Positions 1 to 12,577 of a DNA stretch of 64,000 bases are shown here, one piece after another (within the stretch, counting starts at the first letter, position 1; the number at the start of each line of letters is the position of its first letter). The stretch is from Trichobilharzia szidati. Taxonomy: Eukaryota > Platyhelminthes > Trematoda > Strigeidida > Schistosomatidae. The DNA lies in assembly GCA_944472155.2 (NCBI GenBank), contig OX235279.1, positions 64,159,543 through 64,223,542 on the forward strand, read 5' to 3'. The notes beneath the pieces were generated by a model. That model did not search any database. It was not told where the DNA came from and saw nothing but the letters and a program-made list of their open reading frames with translations. Made by a program: the position numbers and the translations under genes.

Positions 1-168
1 TTTCAGGTAAAATCTACCTTATGATTTTAAAATCTACATTTCAAGCTTAAAGGCCACACACGATTGCTGAAACAGACATAAATTTACATTTGTTTTATCA
101 AATATTCATCGTAATAAGCAGGCATGAAAATCTATGATTGGAAAAAAACAAAATTCCCACAATTGCTT

Positions 169-355
169 GTGCGTTGGTGGCACAGTGGTTAGGACTCTCG
201 TCGACCATGCACATGGTCCGGAGTTCGATCCCCTGCCGACGCACACGTGATATCAATGGTCGGCCTGCAAAATTTGGGCTACCGATATCACATGCTGAAA
301 ATTCCATACCTGTACCAAAAATACGGTGTGGAATCAAGCTGTAATCAAAAAAAAA
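169..355 (+). mobile_element. tRNA-derived SINE, subfamily A (copy 1)
   Basis: The head at 171-243 is tRNA-like. Its GCGTTGG 5' end nearly complements CCGACGC at the 3' end. It has an A-box-like TGGCACAGTGGTTAGG, the hairpin GACCATG-CA-CATGGTC at the anticodon-arm position, and a B-box-like GAGTTCGATCCC. The body continues with a unit shared word for word with the copies at 6372, 25933 and 44354 (for example CTGCAAAATTTGGGCTACCG) and ends in an A-rich tail. It presumably was transcribed by Pol III and moved by a LINE. The family name is not known to me. Confidence 0.82.
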
Positions 356-1620
356 TATCTCTAACGATTATTGAAAACTGCTTGTGACGGGTGAAATCCT
401 ATTAATGATCATGTCTATGCGTATTTTACATCAGTCAGAAGTGTGTGTCGAAGGTATTTAAACACTATGCAGGTTCAAATGTATTGTACCAGGAACATCA
501 CCAGGCTACGAGGAGGACATACAACCAGTTTATATAAATTTTGTGTGTTTGTTTTTGGGGATTTCACTGATTTCAGCCTAGATCACGATTTGATATCAGT
601 TTTAAGAAGTTTTGAAACCCAGGGATTCCTAAGAAGCTGTTTCATGCTAGTTTGGGTTTCTTCAGCAAGACGCATCCTGATGGAGTAACACATGCGCATT
701 GATGAAGATCCCAAAATTAGTTCAACCTCTCGGTTCCTAATCTAATGGTAGTGTGTGACAAACTTTGCCTAAAAGTAAAACTCTTAAGAATCATCCCTAG
801 TAATTTTATGTACACATCGCTAACAAATGCCAACATGTCTCATACTTTGTTGTCAAATAGTTGTCAGTAAGCAAAATGTAATTATTTTGTTCCATAAAAT
901 GATTTTAATATTATAAATTCTAAATGTAAGTGGGTGAAGTAACTTGATGAAAATTTGTTCGGAAAAACATTAGACACTGATGATCACACACTTTACATCA
1001 TACAAATCTCATTCACCCTCTACCATTCTGATCGTTAGTAAAGCAGTTTGATAATCTGCATTACTGATAAAACTACAATTTTCTATGCTACATACACTGT
1101 ATTATCGTTTATGCGATTAATGAATACACGGGAATTAAACAAGCAAATCATAATTTTTTAAAATGTTTCTTGTGTTTTTGAAACAGGAAAACTGTCTGGT
1201 CTTTTACATCAATATATATCCAAAACAAAATAAACATCTGTTCTTTTAATTATAAGCTGGTTATCTAATTCCCAAAATTAATTTGAACAAATTTTATATG
1301 TACACGTATATATATCTTTATGTGCAAAATTGAAATTCTATGTACCATTGCCCAGTTTACATATTTAATTATAATCTGCAGTAATATTTTATATTCTGAA
1401 GCATAGTATTACATAGTATTATACAAACATAAGTTGCCATTAATGTAGAATAAAAAGTAAATGATAACGGCGAAGTACACACTGGCCAAAATCTTCCAGT
1501 TCGACTGCTTCACACTGCCATGGTTCTCTTGAGAATTAGATTAGGCACACTAAGAAGTTTGTACAATTTGACCATGTAACTAATAGACTTTCAAAAGTAT
1601 TCTCACTTTTATAATTTGAT
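356..1620. other. No gene seen
   Basis: AT-rich sequence with only short chance frames (for example 443-688). No splice-flanked coding stretch or recognisable repeat was seen. Confidence 0.5.
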
Positions 1621-1792
1621 TGGTGGATGGTGACTAGCAGTGGAATCCAGGATGAGCGTTTCGTCCTATTTGGGACTCGTCATCTGGAAGTGCCTGCATT
1701 CCCCAGTGAGTGATGATGTTCCCACCGAGGCTCACACCCAGTACCCATAGTTTCAAACACCAAAGCCTTATCCACTAGACCACTTGGGCCTC
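1621..1792 (-). mobile_element. Smα-type SINE with hammerhead ribozyme sequence
   Basis: Read on the minus strand, the element starts with a tRNA-like head (GGCCCAAGTGGTCTAGTGG, then TTTGGTGTTTGAAAC). A hammerhead-ribozyme segment and a CCACTGCTAGTCACC tail follow. Smα is a known Schistosoma tRNA-derived retroposon that encodes an active hammerhead, and the stem II/loop GTCCCAAATAGGAC here is typical of it. The element is antisense to the RhoGEF exons. Its boundaries are approximate. Confidence 0.85.
1640..1693 (-). ncRNA. Degenerate hammerhead ribozyme (Smα type)
   Basis: On the minus strand CCAG and CUGG close stem I, GUCC and GGAC close stem II around CAAAUA, GAAAC is intact, and the expected cleavage triplet is AUC. 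The CUGAUGA core reads AUGACGA. The catalytic C3 is therefore A, and U7 is C. Position 7 tolerates any base, but C3 must pair with G8. Stem III also has a C-A mismatch. This copy is probably inactive. Confidence 0.75.
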
Positions 1793-3135
1793 GAGAGCTA
1801 CGTCTTGTGCAACGGGTCATATTAAATATTCTTACTTTTGTTTTAACATTAATTAGCACGAACTACTGTTTAGCGAATGACGATTGTTCTGTGTTAAATG
1901 ATCATAATTCATAAAATCTGATAGTGAACATTTTGTGGACAGTATTTGAAAACCTCATCCACTTGTGAGTGCACAGTTCTAATGGCCTGACTATTTTTCA
2001 TTTAATTTCCAACAATTACTTCGAAATTATACTTGCTTACTTTTCTAGATTGCATAACGTGCTATGAGCAACCTTGGTGAGTAAAACGAAAAACATATTA
2101 TGAACAAAAACATCACATAGATAAATCAGTCAAAGAGAGAAAAAAAGTATTTTCTGCACATAAAGAAAGAATTGAGTTCATTGCATTCAGCCCTATTTTT
2201 TCTTTCTTTCCGCTTCACTTATTCGCTTGATTTTACTGAGCTAACGCCTATTTAATTTTTAAGAAAAACCATACCAACACATAAACACTATTCAGTTAGT
2301 ATTTATCAGAATAAAATATGGTGTATACATTGTGCACAAATAAAAGAATGCTTTCATCTGTAAGACAATTCATTTTCGTAAATGTGTATGTTCAGGTGTA
2401 AAAATTCATTTGCTTTTGTAATGTGATAAATAAATTATTTCCTGTTTCGCTTTCCTACACTGCTAGCAGTAACTGGTCCACTTCTAATATCACTTTACCT
2501 TTAAGTATTCACTTTAACCAAGTTCACTGATATATAGTCAGTAACAGGGATACTTGGTCTAAGTTACTGATAATTTTCTAGATATTTTCTACAAGTGGGT
2601 GTTTAGTTTACATAGAAAACTGGTCAATATGATTCGCAGAAATTACCAAAAGTAAGTTGACATCAATAAAGTGGTGGAGATATAACGCCATATGAACTTT
2701 TAACAAGTATAGTAAACGTGTACTTTAGGGAACCACGATATCTGACACATCACGAAAACTGTGAAGCATATAAGATCTTAACTGAACTGGATCTCGCAAT
2801 GCATCTTAGTACCTTAGCAACATACTGGATATCCTTTACTTTGCTTATCTTCTTTTTCAAGTCATAACCTCACTAAGTAATTATTTAAAGTCGATTTTAT
2901 CACACATTGGCTAGTCGATTTTTGTTTATCCTTCCCCATCACTCTTGAAATGGAGTAATTCATATTTTAATCCTTTAGAATACCGTCATTTCATATCTGT
3001 TCACATGTTGTTCTCTACATTAGGTTCTATACATGTTAATAACTTGTCATTCAAGATTCGTCGACATAAATTGCTCGTATTTTAGGCAACACATTGTCAG
3101 CCAGAAAGGAGAAATACACATAAATGACCAAGATA
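1793..3135. other. No gene seen
   Basis: AT-rich, no open frame above 60 codons and no repeat recognised. Confidence 0.5.
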
Positions 3136-3335
3136 AGGACAGAACTTGGTAACTGTGGTAGAGAGTAATTATCCTATGGAGGAAATTCATTTGATAAATT
3201 CTCACAGTGTTATTCAGTTATACTTAATTCCTATGAGCAATAAACTGTTCTTAAAGTGTCACCAGTACATCTTACTGTATGGCAATGTGAGACCTGATCA
3301 GATAAATTTTCTTCATAATGAAATCACATAAATCA
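3136..3335. repeat. Inverted pair of PLE terminal repeats
   Basis: The left half (about 3136-3220) is the PLE terminal repeat in minus orientation, recognisable by GGTAGAGAGTAATTATCC and GATAAATTCTCACAGTG. The right half (about 3222-3335) is the same repeat in plus orientation, with GAGCAATAAACTGTTC and CACCAGTACATCTTACTG. The small open frame across it (3146-3331) is not a gene. PLEs often carry such inverted pseudo-LTR ends. No RT or EN remnant is attached here. Confidence 0.65.
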
Positions 3336-6300
3336 TCACTTTTCATACTCCTTTTAAGGTTAAGAAAAAACATACATGACATAAATATTCGGTATGCGAA
3401 ATGATAGGACATCAGATTGTCAACTGTATATTCCATCAATTAAAGGTCATTTAGGTCTGTTTCACGTTAGATGAAAATTGATTCACTTCTAATTTAAAAT
3501 TATGATTCAAGGAAGCACTCATTTCATGAAGTCATACAAAATCTAATGTATTTGGAAACTCTAGCATTTTTGATTTAGTATTCCTGTAATCAGAAATCTC
3601 AGGTTTTATTCATACACGCACTGCATGTGTACCCTTTTATTTTACCTCTAAACGATGAGTATATTTTCATGGTGCGTGATATGTGTAACATCTGAAATGC
3701 ATTTGAAGTATCAGTCTATCTGCATGTATCTAAGACATGCTACCACTGTGTATGGTAATAATCATTGAACGGTATTTTTTTATAAAAATGTCTTTTAATT
3801 TCGCATATCATATTGTTTATTTGTGCCGGTTAAATTTACTGTTTGGTTTACTATCATATTTTATTTGTGTAGTTCATTTTCTCATTCGCTAGGCATGAAT
3901 GTTTCTATCCTACAACATACTACTTTATTTAAATTAAGTATGCAAAAGCTTTACTTATATTTTATTTCGCTTTTTATTTCATTTGTCATTTTTTTTTTTC
4001 AAATATGCATGATATACTTTATGTATTGAGATGTAATATTATCTACTTACAAGTCTTACCGGAGAAATCTCCTAAACACGAATACAAAGGCGAAGAAGAG
4101 GAAAAATTTGCACAATGGGAAGGTTATTTTCCATGTGCATAATATGAATGAAAACGTTGGTTGTGCAGTGAGAATGAAGATTTTCACCTTCATTTTAATC
4201 TCAAACAGATGCGGAAAACAGCGGAGAAAGTGGAAAGTTCCAGAGTTTGCGTTTATGAGTGTGAAACGAGTACTCAAAAATCACAAGCAAGATTGGGACA
4301 AGGCCAAATTAAATCATCATCATCAGTAGGCTTTGATAAACTTATATAAAGCAGGACAAGACGTCACTTTACAAAAATGATTGAGCCATTGAATCAAGAG
4401 ATGACGTTACGTCACAGAATATCTGGAGAGTCAACGAAGGTCAATTTCTACGAGTAGTTTTGGCAAATACGTTACTTCCCATGTCAATTCGTGAAGCATT
4501 AAACTCTCACCTTCTCAAAAGAACCAACATTGGATAACAAAATCTCATTCTGAAAACTTGGTAGCTTTTGCTTTATCAGAAAACTTAAAAAGTGTTTGAC
4601 ATTTGAATTCCTAAATCAAATATCTGTAAACAGAAGGAATCAGGGGTCTAATATTGGAGTATCTTTCGTGAATATTAAATTTGTCTTGTCTTGTGTTTGT
4701 CAATTTTCCTAAGTTATTATGACTATATTTACTCGTTTACTTATGTTATTTCTCAGCCTACTCAGCATAATGCACGAATTTGTATTCGTAACAGCTATTT
4801 ACTGTTGTGACAATTTTTCATTGTTGTCAATGTGTCTTTTTGTGATATTCTAAGTTTCCTATTTATATTCATGAATGTTATGTACCACATATATATTCCA
4901 CCACCAGCATCTTCCGCTCCCACCCTTAATATATAATTCTAAGACTGTGCTTCATGTATCTACCGCCGTTCAATAACTGATTCCACCTGAAACTAGGATT
5001 AACTGCTTAGTATATGAAACTTCTATTGCTCATAGGTTATCATGTAGTCGTCCACCACGCCAGAGGTTGTGAAAGTATTATAGTAATAATATTTACGTTT
5101 AAAACAGAAAGCGGGAATTCTGACATTCGGGTGATAAAAAACAACATGAAGAGAATAGCTTTTCAAACTATGATTAACACAATGTTCCAGAGATCCGACT
5201 GTCGCTTGAACACTACCAATCATTTAAAAATATTTCCAAAATATTAATGCCAGTTATAATTAAATGAATGAATAATTCCGTTTCCTTAGCAATTTGACTC
5301 GAATGCTTTTTTACAGGGTACTTTCAAATAAATAAAATATTTGAATTAATCATTGAAGTCTGAGATTTATATATGACCGTTTTAATCTTTCATTATTCCG
5401 GTAGTTATCTAGCAATAACGCGAAATTCACACTGAAAGTTGTAGGACAGGTGCTAATGTCAAGTTGCGCCTCTTAACATTACCAGTTTTGCCTAAAAAAA
5501 CACAATTCTGTTAACAGTGAAAAGTTGAAGTAACACTGTCGTCTGTCCACCAATTTGATTCATAAATTGCTAGTCGGCATGCACTGAAATTTTTCATCAG
5601 TAACAGTTCCGTGTTAATGAATCTTTAAGACTTGATGCCTAGTTTCCCAATTTTTTAAATAACAGTTGACGCTTATTCTTTATGATAGGTTTTTTTGCAA
5701 AAAAAAATCCAAGTCATTTAGCCCTGTTTATCCAAAGTGTAAAAACAATCTATCAGTATAAATTTTCATTTAATGATCGCTTTTAAAGACATGAAATGTC
5801 CATCAATTGGAGGTTTTACTATAATTCACAACCACTTATACTGTGTGAAAATACAGCTAAAGTTATGCTAAGATTACATTTTTCTATAGCTTGTCCACTG
5901 AGAAAGATCTCGCCTATCATTATAAACGACACACTTATACAAGGATTAGTTTTAAGCGTTTATGTTTTTTCTGTCTGAGATTGTGGTAGGAAATAAAAAC
6001 AACAAAATTGGTTTGCAGCTTGTTGTTCTAAAATGCCTGAGCACAAAATAAAGAAAAGTCTTTTCTTGATATCGAGCAGTTAAATACCCTCCTAATTGAA
6101 ACTATATTTCTGAAAAAAGTCCACTGGAACGTATAATGAACAATAGTTTAACAAATGGTATCTAGGCTTAAAATAAACTTTGGAAGTCCTCTTGACTGAT
6201 GTTATGACGAGAAGTTCAATTTCTGGATATTATGTATGATAAAAAATCTACCAAAGTTTTCACCTACTTGTCATCACCTTTTTAGTTGTCTTTTTTAAAT

Positions 6301-6371
6301 CTGTGGTTTCAGCTGATGTGCTTCAGCTATGTGTGTAATATATACATAAATATTTAAATATCACAACGTAT
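3336..6371. other. No gene seen
   Basis: Three kilobases of AT-rich sequence. The short frames at 4056-4349 overlap on both strands and carry no recognisable domain. A short CAT repeat lies at about 4313-4325. Nothing else can be supported. Confidence 0.45.
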
Positions 6372-6537
6372 GCATCGGTGGCACAGCGGTTAAGACTCTC
6401 GCCGACCATGCACATGGTCCGAAGTTCGACCCCCTGCCAATCAATGGTTGGCCTGCAAAATTTGGGCTACCGATATCACATGCTGAAAATTCCATACTTG
6501 TACCAAAATATTGGTTGGAATCAAGTTATAATCAAAG
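6372..6537 (+). mobile_element. tRNA-derived SINE, subfamily A (copy 2, deleted)
   Basis: Same head and body as the copy at 169. The end of the T arm and the 3' acceptor strand are missing: CCCCTGCC joins directly to ATCAATGG, a loss of about 14 bases. The head can no longer fold as a full tRNA, so this is a dead copy. Confidence 0.8.
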
Positions 6538-8577
6538 AAATACTTAGTTTTACGGGTTCCATAAGTTTTATTGCTCTTCTAGGCTTCACTAAATCCATAG
6601 ATCCTTAGACTCAAACTGAATTCGCTTATTTTATGCATTATACTGTGGAACCGAGTCGGTGGCTGTGACACAGTATGCTGGGAAATTAAGTCTATAATGG
6701 TCACTTGACTGGTGCCATCTAGGTTTAGGATTTTTACATATGACTGAACAGAAGTAATCGTTTCAGTTGTTTGGTGCTTCAGTACATATGTAACCATAAG
6801 TAAGACATCTAGATCTAAATAGCGAATACAACTGATTTCATGAACCTCACTGATATACTCAGGCATGTAGCCTGTGATCTATCACTTCTCTTAGTTTGAC
6901 TAAAAAGATTAGTTAATATTTCCACTTAAAATTTAGAAGCTATAAAGACAGCTATTTGAATTTTCAAATCCCATACAGAAGTAAATAAGTTTTGTCTGCC
7001 TTTCCGAAAAAAAATTTAGTGACTGCTTCAGTTTACTGATATTAAAGTAAACGAATAAAAGAAAGCGATACGACAACTTGCAGCAAACTAGCTGCATCTC
7101 TTTTTTAAGTTTTAGGATGTCATGATTTTGGTCTGCATTAACTGGGAATTGTGTCAACTTATACAATTTTGACCAAAAGACATTTTGAAATATGTGAAAG
7201 TATAGGTGTCAATCAAAATAAAAGTATTCGTTTGTGAAGACGTGAGGTTTGGTCAGTTTTTTTATTGGATTTCAAAAATCAACCAATTCTGTTTAACAAG
7301 GTGAGACATAAAACTTGGAGAAATTAAGGCTTATTTAAGGCTTTAATGTGACTATGCGAAGATTGAAATAGAAAGAGACTATATGTAGCTAATTTTACTC
7401 TTAAGTTCAGATATAGTAATCGCAGCAGCCTCTCAAACTTCAATACGTGGTATTTTAGTTTAGTAGTCAGGTAACTGATCTGTGGCAAATAAGGTTTGTG
7501 AATGTCCTAAACAAATTGTTGAAAGGACTGTAATCGTTTAGTTTTCAGTCTGTCGGCACAAGCACTGGGTGAAGATACTTCTATTAGTAATTATCTATCC
7601 TACTATCTACTACAAAACATTACGAGAAATAAATGAATGTGTTAGTAGATAGAACTAAGCTAAAAATGATGGATAAACGATAATTTTGGTTCACAGGATT
7701 AGCTGGCCGACAGCAGAGCTTTCATAGTCATTCATTCTTAGCTAGGGATAATGCGAAAACTAGGGCGAATAGAAACATGGAAGCGATATATATATGCATA
7801 TAAGCAGTAGTATTATTCCTAAGGCTTTGGTCCACTCTATAGTGAAATGTGTTATGATAAGAAACAAATTATTCTGAAAGTACTGTTACGGTTTACTTAG
7901 CAGTCATTGTTGATTAGATTCAACAAGATTGAGCTTTCATGTACTGTTTTTCTTCATGAAGATACCATGAGTACAGAAGCACGTATTTCACACAATAACT
8001 ACCTGTCAGTAAAAAAACTATAATGAAAGCATTGGACGTGATACTTTTTCTTGTCTGTCTGAAAGTATTTTGAAATCGAAACTGACACTTTACATCTCCT
8101 CTAGACGATGATCAACAAATGTAAAATATCACAAACCAGGAGATTAACCTACTTAGTAACCATGACCAATAAATCAGGACCGCTGCATACAAAAGGAAAT
8201 TTTGTGTTTCCGACATTATTATGGTAGGCAAAAAGTCTGAGAAAAGGGTAAAAAAGGGTACCAGTCTTTAATGTTTTACAAATAACTCTCAGTTTCTTAT
8301 ATTTGTTCCAGATAGTTGAGATCAGTATCTTAACATAAATTTATCCGAATAGTTAAGTCGTATCATTCTGTGATTCACTTACTCTTCGTTTTCCCATCTT
8401 CAGTCGGCCCCAAAGCCTTTCAACGGAATTTGTATAAGTTCCATTGATGAGATCTACGAAATCTGATGTCTGTTTAAAAGTACGACATACGTTTCCTAGA
8501 AAAGATGACTGCTAATATCCTCTTCATTCTTCTGTATGTATTGGAGTCCTTGATCTCACCAACCATTTGGTAATAGG
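6538..8577. other. No gene seen
   Basis: AT-rich. Frames on the minus strand at 6579-6866 and 6933-7166 show no domain, signal or splice context and are treated as chance. Confidence 0.45.
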
Positions 8578-8618
8578 TATATATATATATATATATAGGT
8601 ATATAAACATATATATAA
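8578..8618. repeat. TA microsatellite
   Basis: Runs of TA interrupted by GG and CA dinucleotides. Confidence 0.85.
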
Positions 8619-8680
8619 TTGTAGAGCCTGGAAGAGGAATTTATCTAAAAGAATATTCTTTGCTCGATTATTTTGTGTTT
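8615..8680 (+). repeat. Isolated PLE-type 3' tail
   Basis: Contains TGTAGAGCCTGGAAGAGG and GAATATTCTTTGCTCG. The same tail follows the GIY-YIG remnants at 17525 and 21165, and another copy stands alone at 38770. No coding remnant precedes it here. Confidence 0.55.
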
Positions 8681-9634
8681 TAATAGGAAGTAAGACAGAG
8701 GCTGGCTGAATTCCTTCTCTAGACTAGTACCATATAACCGGATTATCCAAATTTAATTCACCATTTGATGTCAACAACCATACTGGGGTTTTATTTAAAT
8801 TGCTTAATCAACCCCACTCGGTTTAAAAGGTGTCTTGACGATGCCGGTTGTTTTCAATTTAAGCTTCATTATGTGTTAGTGGTCGCTTTTATATACAGTG
8901 CAGAAAAATGCACAGCATATTCGTAATTGTTAATTTAGATTTACTACGAAAATTCCCATTAATTCAATGTATTAAGCAACATACCATTCCATATAGTTTT
9001 TCTGCCACAAGAAGCTGTACATAGTAGAAAAGCACCCACCATTCATGTGAGTATACGTGTGTAACTTCACTACATCTTCATATAAAAACATTCTACTCTA
9101 TGCACTGGAGCCAGAATCCAAGCAATAGTGGATAAAAACGACAGTTTAATTCATGTATTTCGAGCATAACGAAAAGCAGTGATCTGAATGGTTGTTGAAG
9201 ATCATTGGGTAGATCGTTTGCTTGCTCTGTGGTATGTTTACTCGAAGAACTTGTGAATGACGTTTGATATGACATTAACCCACTTTAATTTCGTTGTTAA
9301 TTAATCTGTATGCCTGTATAAAACAGATGGGGTAATACGTTCCAGTAAACAGGAATACATGTACTCTGCTGACTACTGCTTACGCACATCAGAAAATATG
9401 CCTTTTGTCCTATCTAAGGGAGATTCGACTACTTTTCAGTTACTCTTCATCAAAGTAATGGAATATATGCCCTCAGTTGTTTTTACTCCGATGATAAATC
9501 ATTAGTTGATCTGAGATTTTTGAATCTTATCAGGAAAACGTAAAGAAGTCAAATCTATTGGACGATAGGATAAACAATATCTAGTGTGAATTCTTCATTT
9601 CTCAAATGCAAACAAATGCGGATCTTTCATATAA
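8681..9634. other. No gene seen
   Basis: AT-rich. The minus-strand frame at 9093-9275 (60 residues) has no recognisable feature. Confidence 0.45.
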
Positions 9635-9770
9635 GAATAGAACTTGTGAGCTGTGATAGAGTATATCAACTTGATTTGATTATAAGCAATAAATTGTACT
9701 CTAAATGTCATCAGTAAATATTACTCTATAAGACTGTGAGACTTCATCAAAATAAATTTTATCCACAATG
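9635..9770 (+). repeat. Solo PLE terminal repeat
   Basis: Plus-orientation copy of the terminal repeat found after the PLEs at 48892 and 60771. It includes the structured core TTGATTTGATTATAAGC to GTCATCAGTAAATATTACT (9670-9714). The core is decayed: GAAAC has become TAAAT. Confidence 0.65.
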
Positions 9771-12499
9771 AAAATGCAGTTCTCATATTTTCTATACAGT
9801 CTTACTAGTCTGACGATGAGAAGAGAAATAATTTGGCAAACTGACCATTTTAACCTCTCCATGTAATTTTATCAGTACTTCTTGGCTTATGGTGGATAAA
9901 TTCTTAGACTGAAGGCAGGAATCTCTTCTCTCATCATTTGACACTTTTGATCACTCTAGCTGAGTTTTCTGTGATGCCTTCATTAGGAGTAGTATTCACT
10001 CGACATTATTTCTAATCCAAACATAAGTTATAAGATGTTAGTGTCTATAGATATTTGAATGAATTCAGATTGAATGTTCTCATGACCTGAGGTTGCTAAA
10101 AGGCAGAGCTAACTCGAAGACCATTTTATCCTAGTCTGCGAAAATTCGGTGGAGTGGCCAGTCTAATCATACATTATAAGTATTTCCAAAAGGAAATATC
10201 CTGAGACAACTGGTTTTTTACATTTTATGAGGGAAATCTCAGTTTAAATGAAAGCACTAGTGTGGTAAAGAAGCTACGACATAAAAATTTTACTTTGTCT
10301 CTAGAATTCATTCATTTTAAACGGCTTTTGACAACGCTGACAGCTATTCTTTGATACACTCGTATTGTGTATATGTGACTTAGGTTGCACATCGGATTTA
10401 TTTATTTTCCCCCGTCTCTTTATATGGCACAAAAACTATGCCGTCTTTTATTTCAGAAAGCATATGAAAGTACTTTAACGGTAATACAATAGCCGCTAAG
10501 AAAGTTGTCTTGACTGGTTTACTCATGTTACTCTACATACCAACAAAAGGTGGTTGATAATGTTGAGAGTACAACTCAATAAACCAATCAGTGGTAGGAA
10601 TTTACCAGATAAATCTATTATTATGGGTGGCAGACAAAAGACTATTACAAATATTTATTCACTGCAATTAGAACACACTTTAATTATGATATCAGAAAGT
10701 AATAACTGTTTAACATTACTGCTTGAGATCATATTTCAACTGACCTGTGCTTTTGGAATAAAAATCAACATTTTACGATAAGTCGTTTGTTTAATTATGT
10801 TAAAATTTATGCTGTAAACTTTTCAAAGTTAGAAATTCCTAGAAAACTCCACTCTTGTCTACCAAATCCACTATTAACCAGTTTGAGGATGTCTAAGAAA
10901 AGCTGTTTAATACTAGACATGTCTCACCACAGTACATAATGGAAAATAATTCACGTAAATCTTTTGTTCTACCTATTGTCATTCACTTCAAAATCAAAAC
11001 TTTATTTTCCATAAGCAAGTACGTATTGTTTAGATACGAACTGGAAGGTCTAGAGCACACATTTTTATAGTTCACTTTTCTGGCTACAACACATATGAAT
11101 TTTATTATAACTTTAAGACATTGTGTTTTCTAAAGGTGTTGTTCTCACTCAATAATCTTAAAATATGTGTGGTTTTGAATAAAAGCTGAATAAGCTGGTT
11201 GCAAATAACTCTTATTTTTAATTATTCAATAAGATAAAACTGTTCATTACTGACCGTTTTGGATTTCTTTATATTTACCGTGATGTAGTATCCTACAAAC
11301 TTAATATTCGCGCTAAATATGAAACTTACTACTAATAAAACAGATTTTAAGAAACCGATTTACCACCAAAGTAAGTAATTTAATGTTTAGTTTGCAATAA
11401 CGATAGTTAAGATTCGACTAACGGATTATTATTTTCTGTTTTGATAACTGAATGGAACTAAATAATATTCTATTTCATTTCAGAGACAAATAAATGATAT
11501 TTTTTCATGTTGTTTGATGTAAAAATATCTCGAGCTCGTGCTGCTTATGCAGATCTACCATGGAAGAGAAGTTATATTGTAGACCATGTAAAATACATTT
11601 ATTACACGACGTTTGGCACTATGGTTGAACATTTCTATTTTACAATGACTGACAAACACGACTATTTTAACTTTTTTATAAGTAGATAAACTACTTTAAA
11701 CAAAACGCAGCATGTAGATAACTGAAGAATTGTAAGAGATAGCTACCTTTAACTAATCAAGTATATTTGGTTAGTAGTCTAATTACTGTTCAAATACAAA
11801 TCATCAAAACTTTACATTTTAGGACATTGGTATTACTGAACAGTATTGTAATGTCTAAAAAAATATAGGCAAGTGAAAAAGTCTATGCGTATGATAACTG
11901 GACAGCAATTAAACCAGGAAACAAATTTCACTGGTTAAGACAGCTTAAAACACCTGTCATAATAAGATAAACTGTTAAAAAAACAAAGGCATTAAACTAG
12001 AAGACTACATTAGAAACAGTGGTAAAAATCTGTTGCACCAGAAGCACATGTCTTGGTGAAACATATGCTAAGCTGAGTGTACTGGTAACGGAAATCTAAA
12101 TGGAAAATTAACTGCCATTGCTTCACAGACACATTATTGATAAACTCGGCTTAACCTTCGCCTCCATCTAAAAGACCTTCATTAGTTTATTGACTTTCAA
12201 AACCTCCAATTTTGAGAGGCAATTATTATTTGAAAGCATGTCAATAAAGACTCTGAATGCTTTTATCTAGATTTACTGACACACATTCACTGATTCAGAG
12301 ATTTCGAAACCACTGGTAAATAGAAAGGAAAATATGGAAGGAACACCCATGTAGCATGTATGTGGGAATAAGATACAGATGTTTTTTAATGATGATTGAG
12401 TAGCATCCCCAGTCACTGAAAACGGCAGTTCCTAGAGTAATACAATTACAACAGACACCATTACTACTACTAGTAGTAATAATACTTAGGACTTGTGCG
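9771..12499. other. No gene seen
   Basis: AT-rich with short chance frames (10554-10781, 11507-11689). No exon or repeat could be supported. Confidence 0.45.
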
Positions 12500-12577
12500 G
12501 CGAGGAATCATTTTTGTTTTCTAAAAAATCAAAAAACATGAGGGCGTTTAGATTAAGCTACTGTAATGATTCCTTGC
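12500..12577. repeat. Imperfect inverted repeat (hairpin)
   Basis: GCGAGGAATCATT at 12500-12512 is complementary, with one mismatch, to AATGATTCCTTGC at 12565-12577. About 52 bases separate the arms. It may be a decayed element end or chance. Confidence 0.4.

Noticed and set aside
171..243. Functional tRNA gene
   Set aside because: The head recurs in several dispersed copies with a common downstream body, and the D and anticodon arms are not canonical. It is a SINE head.
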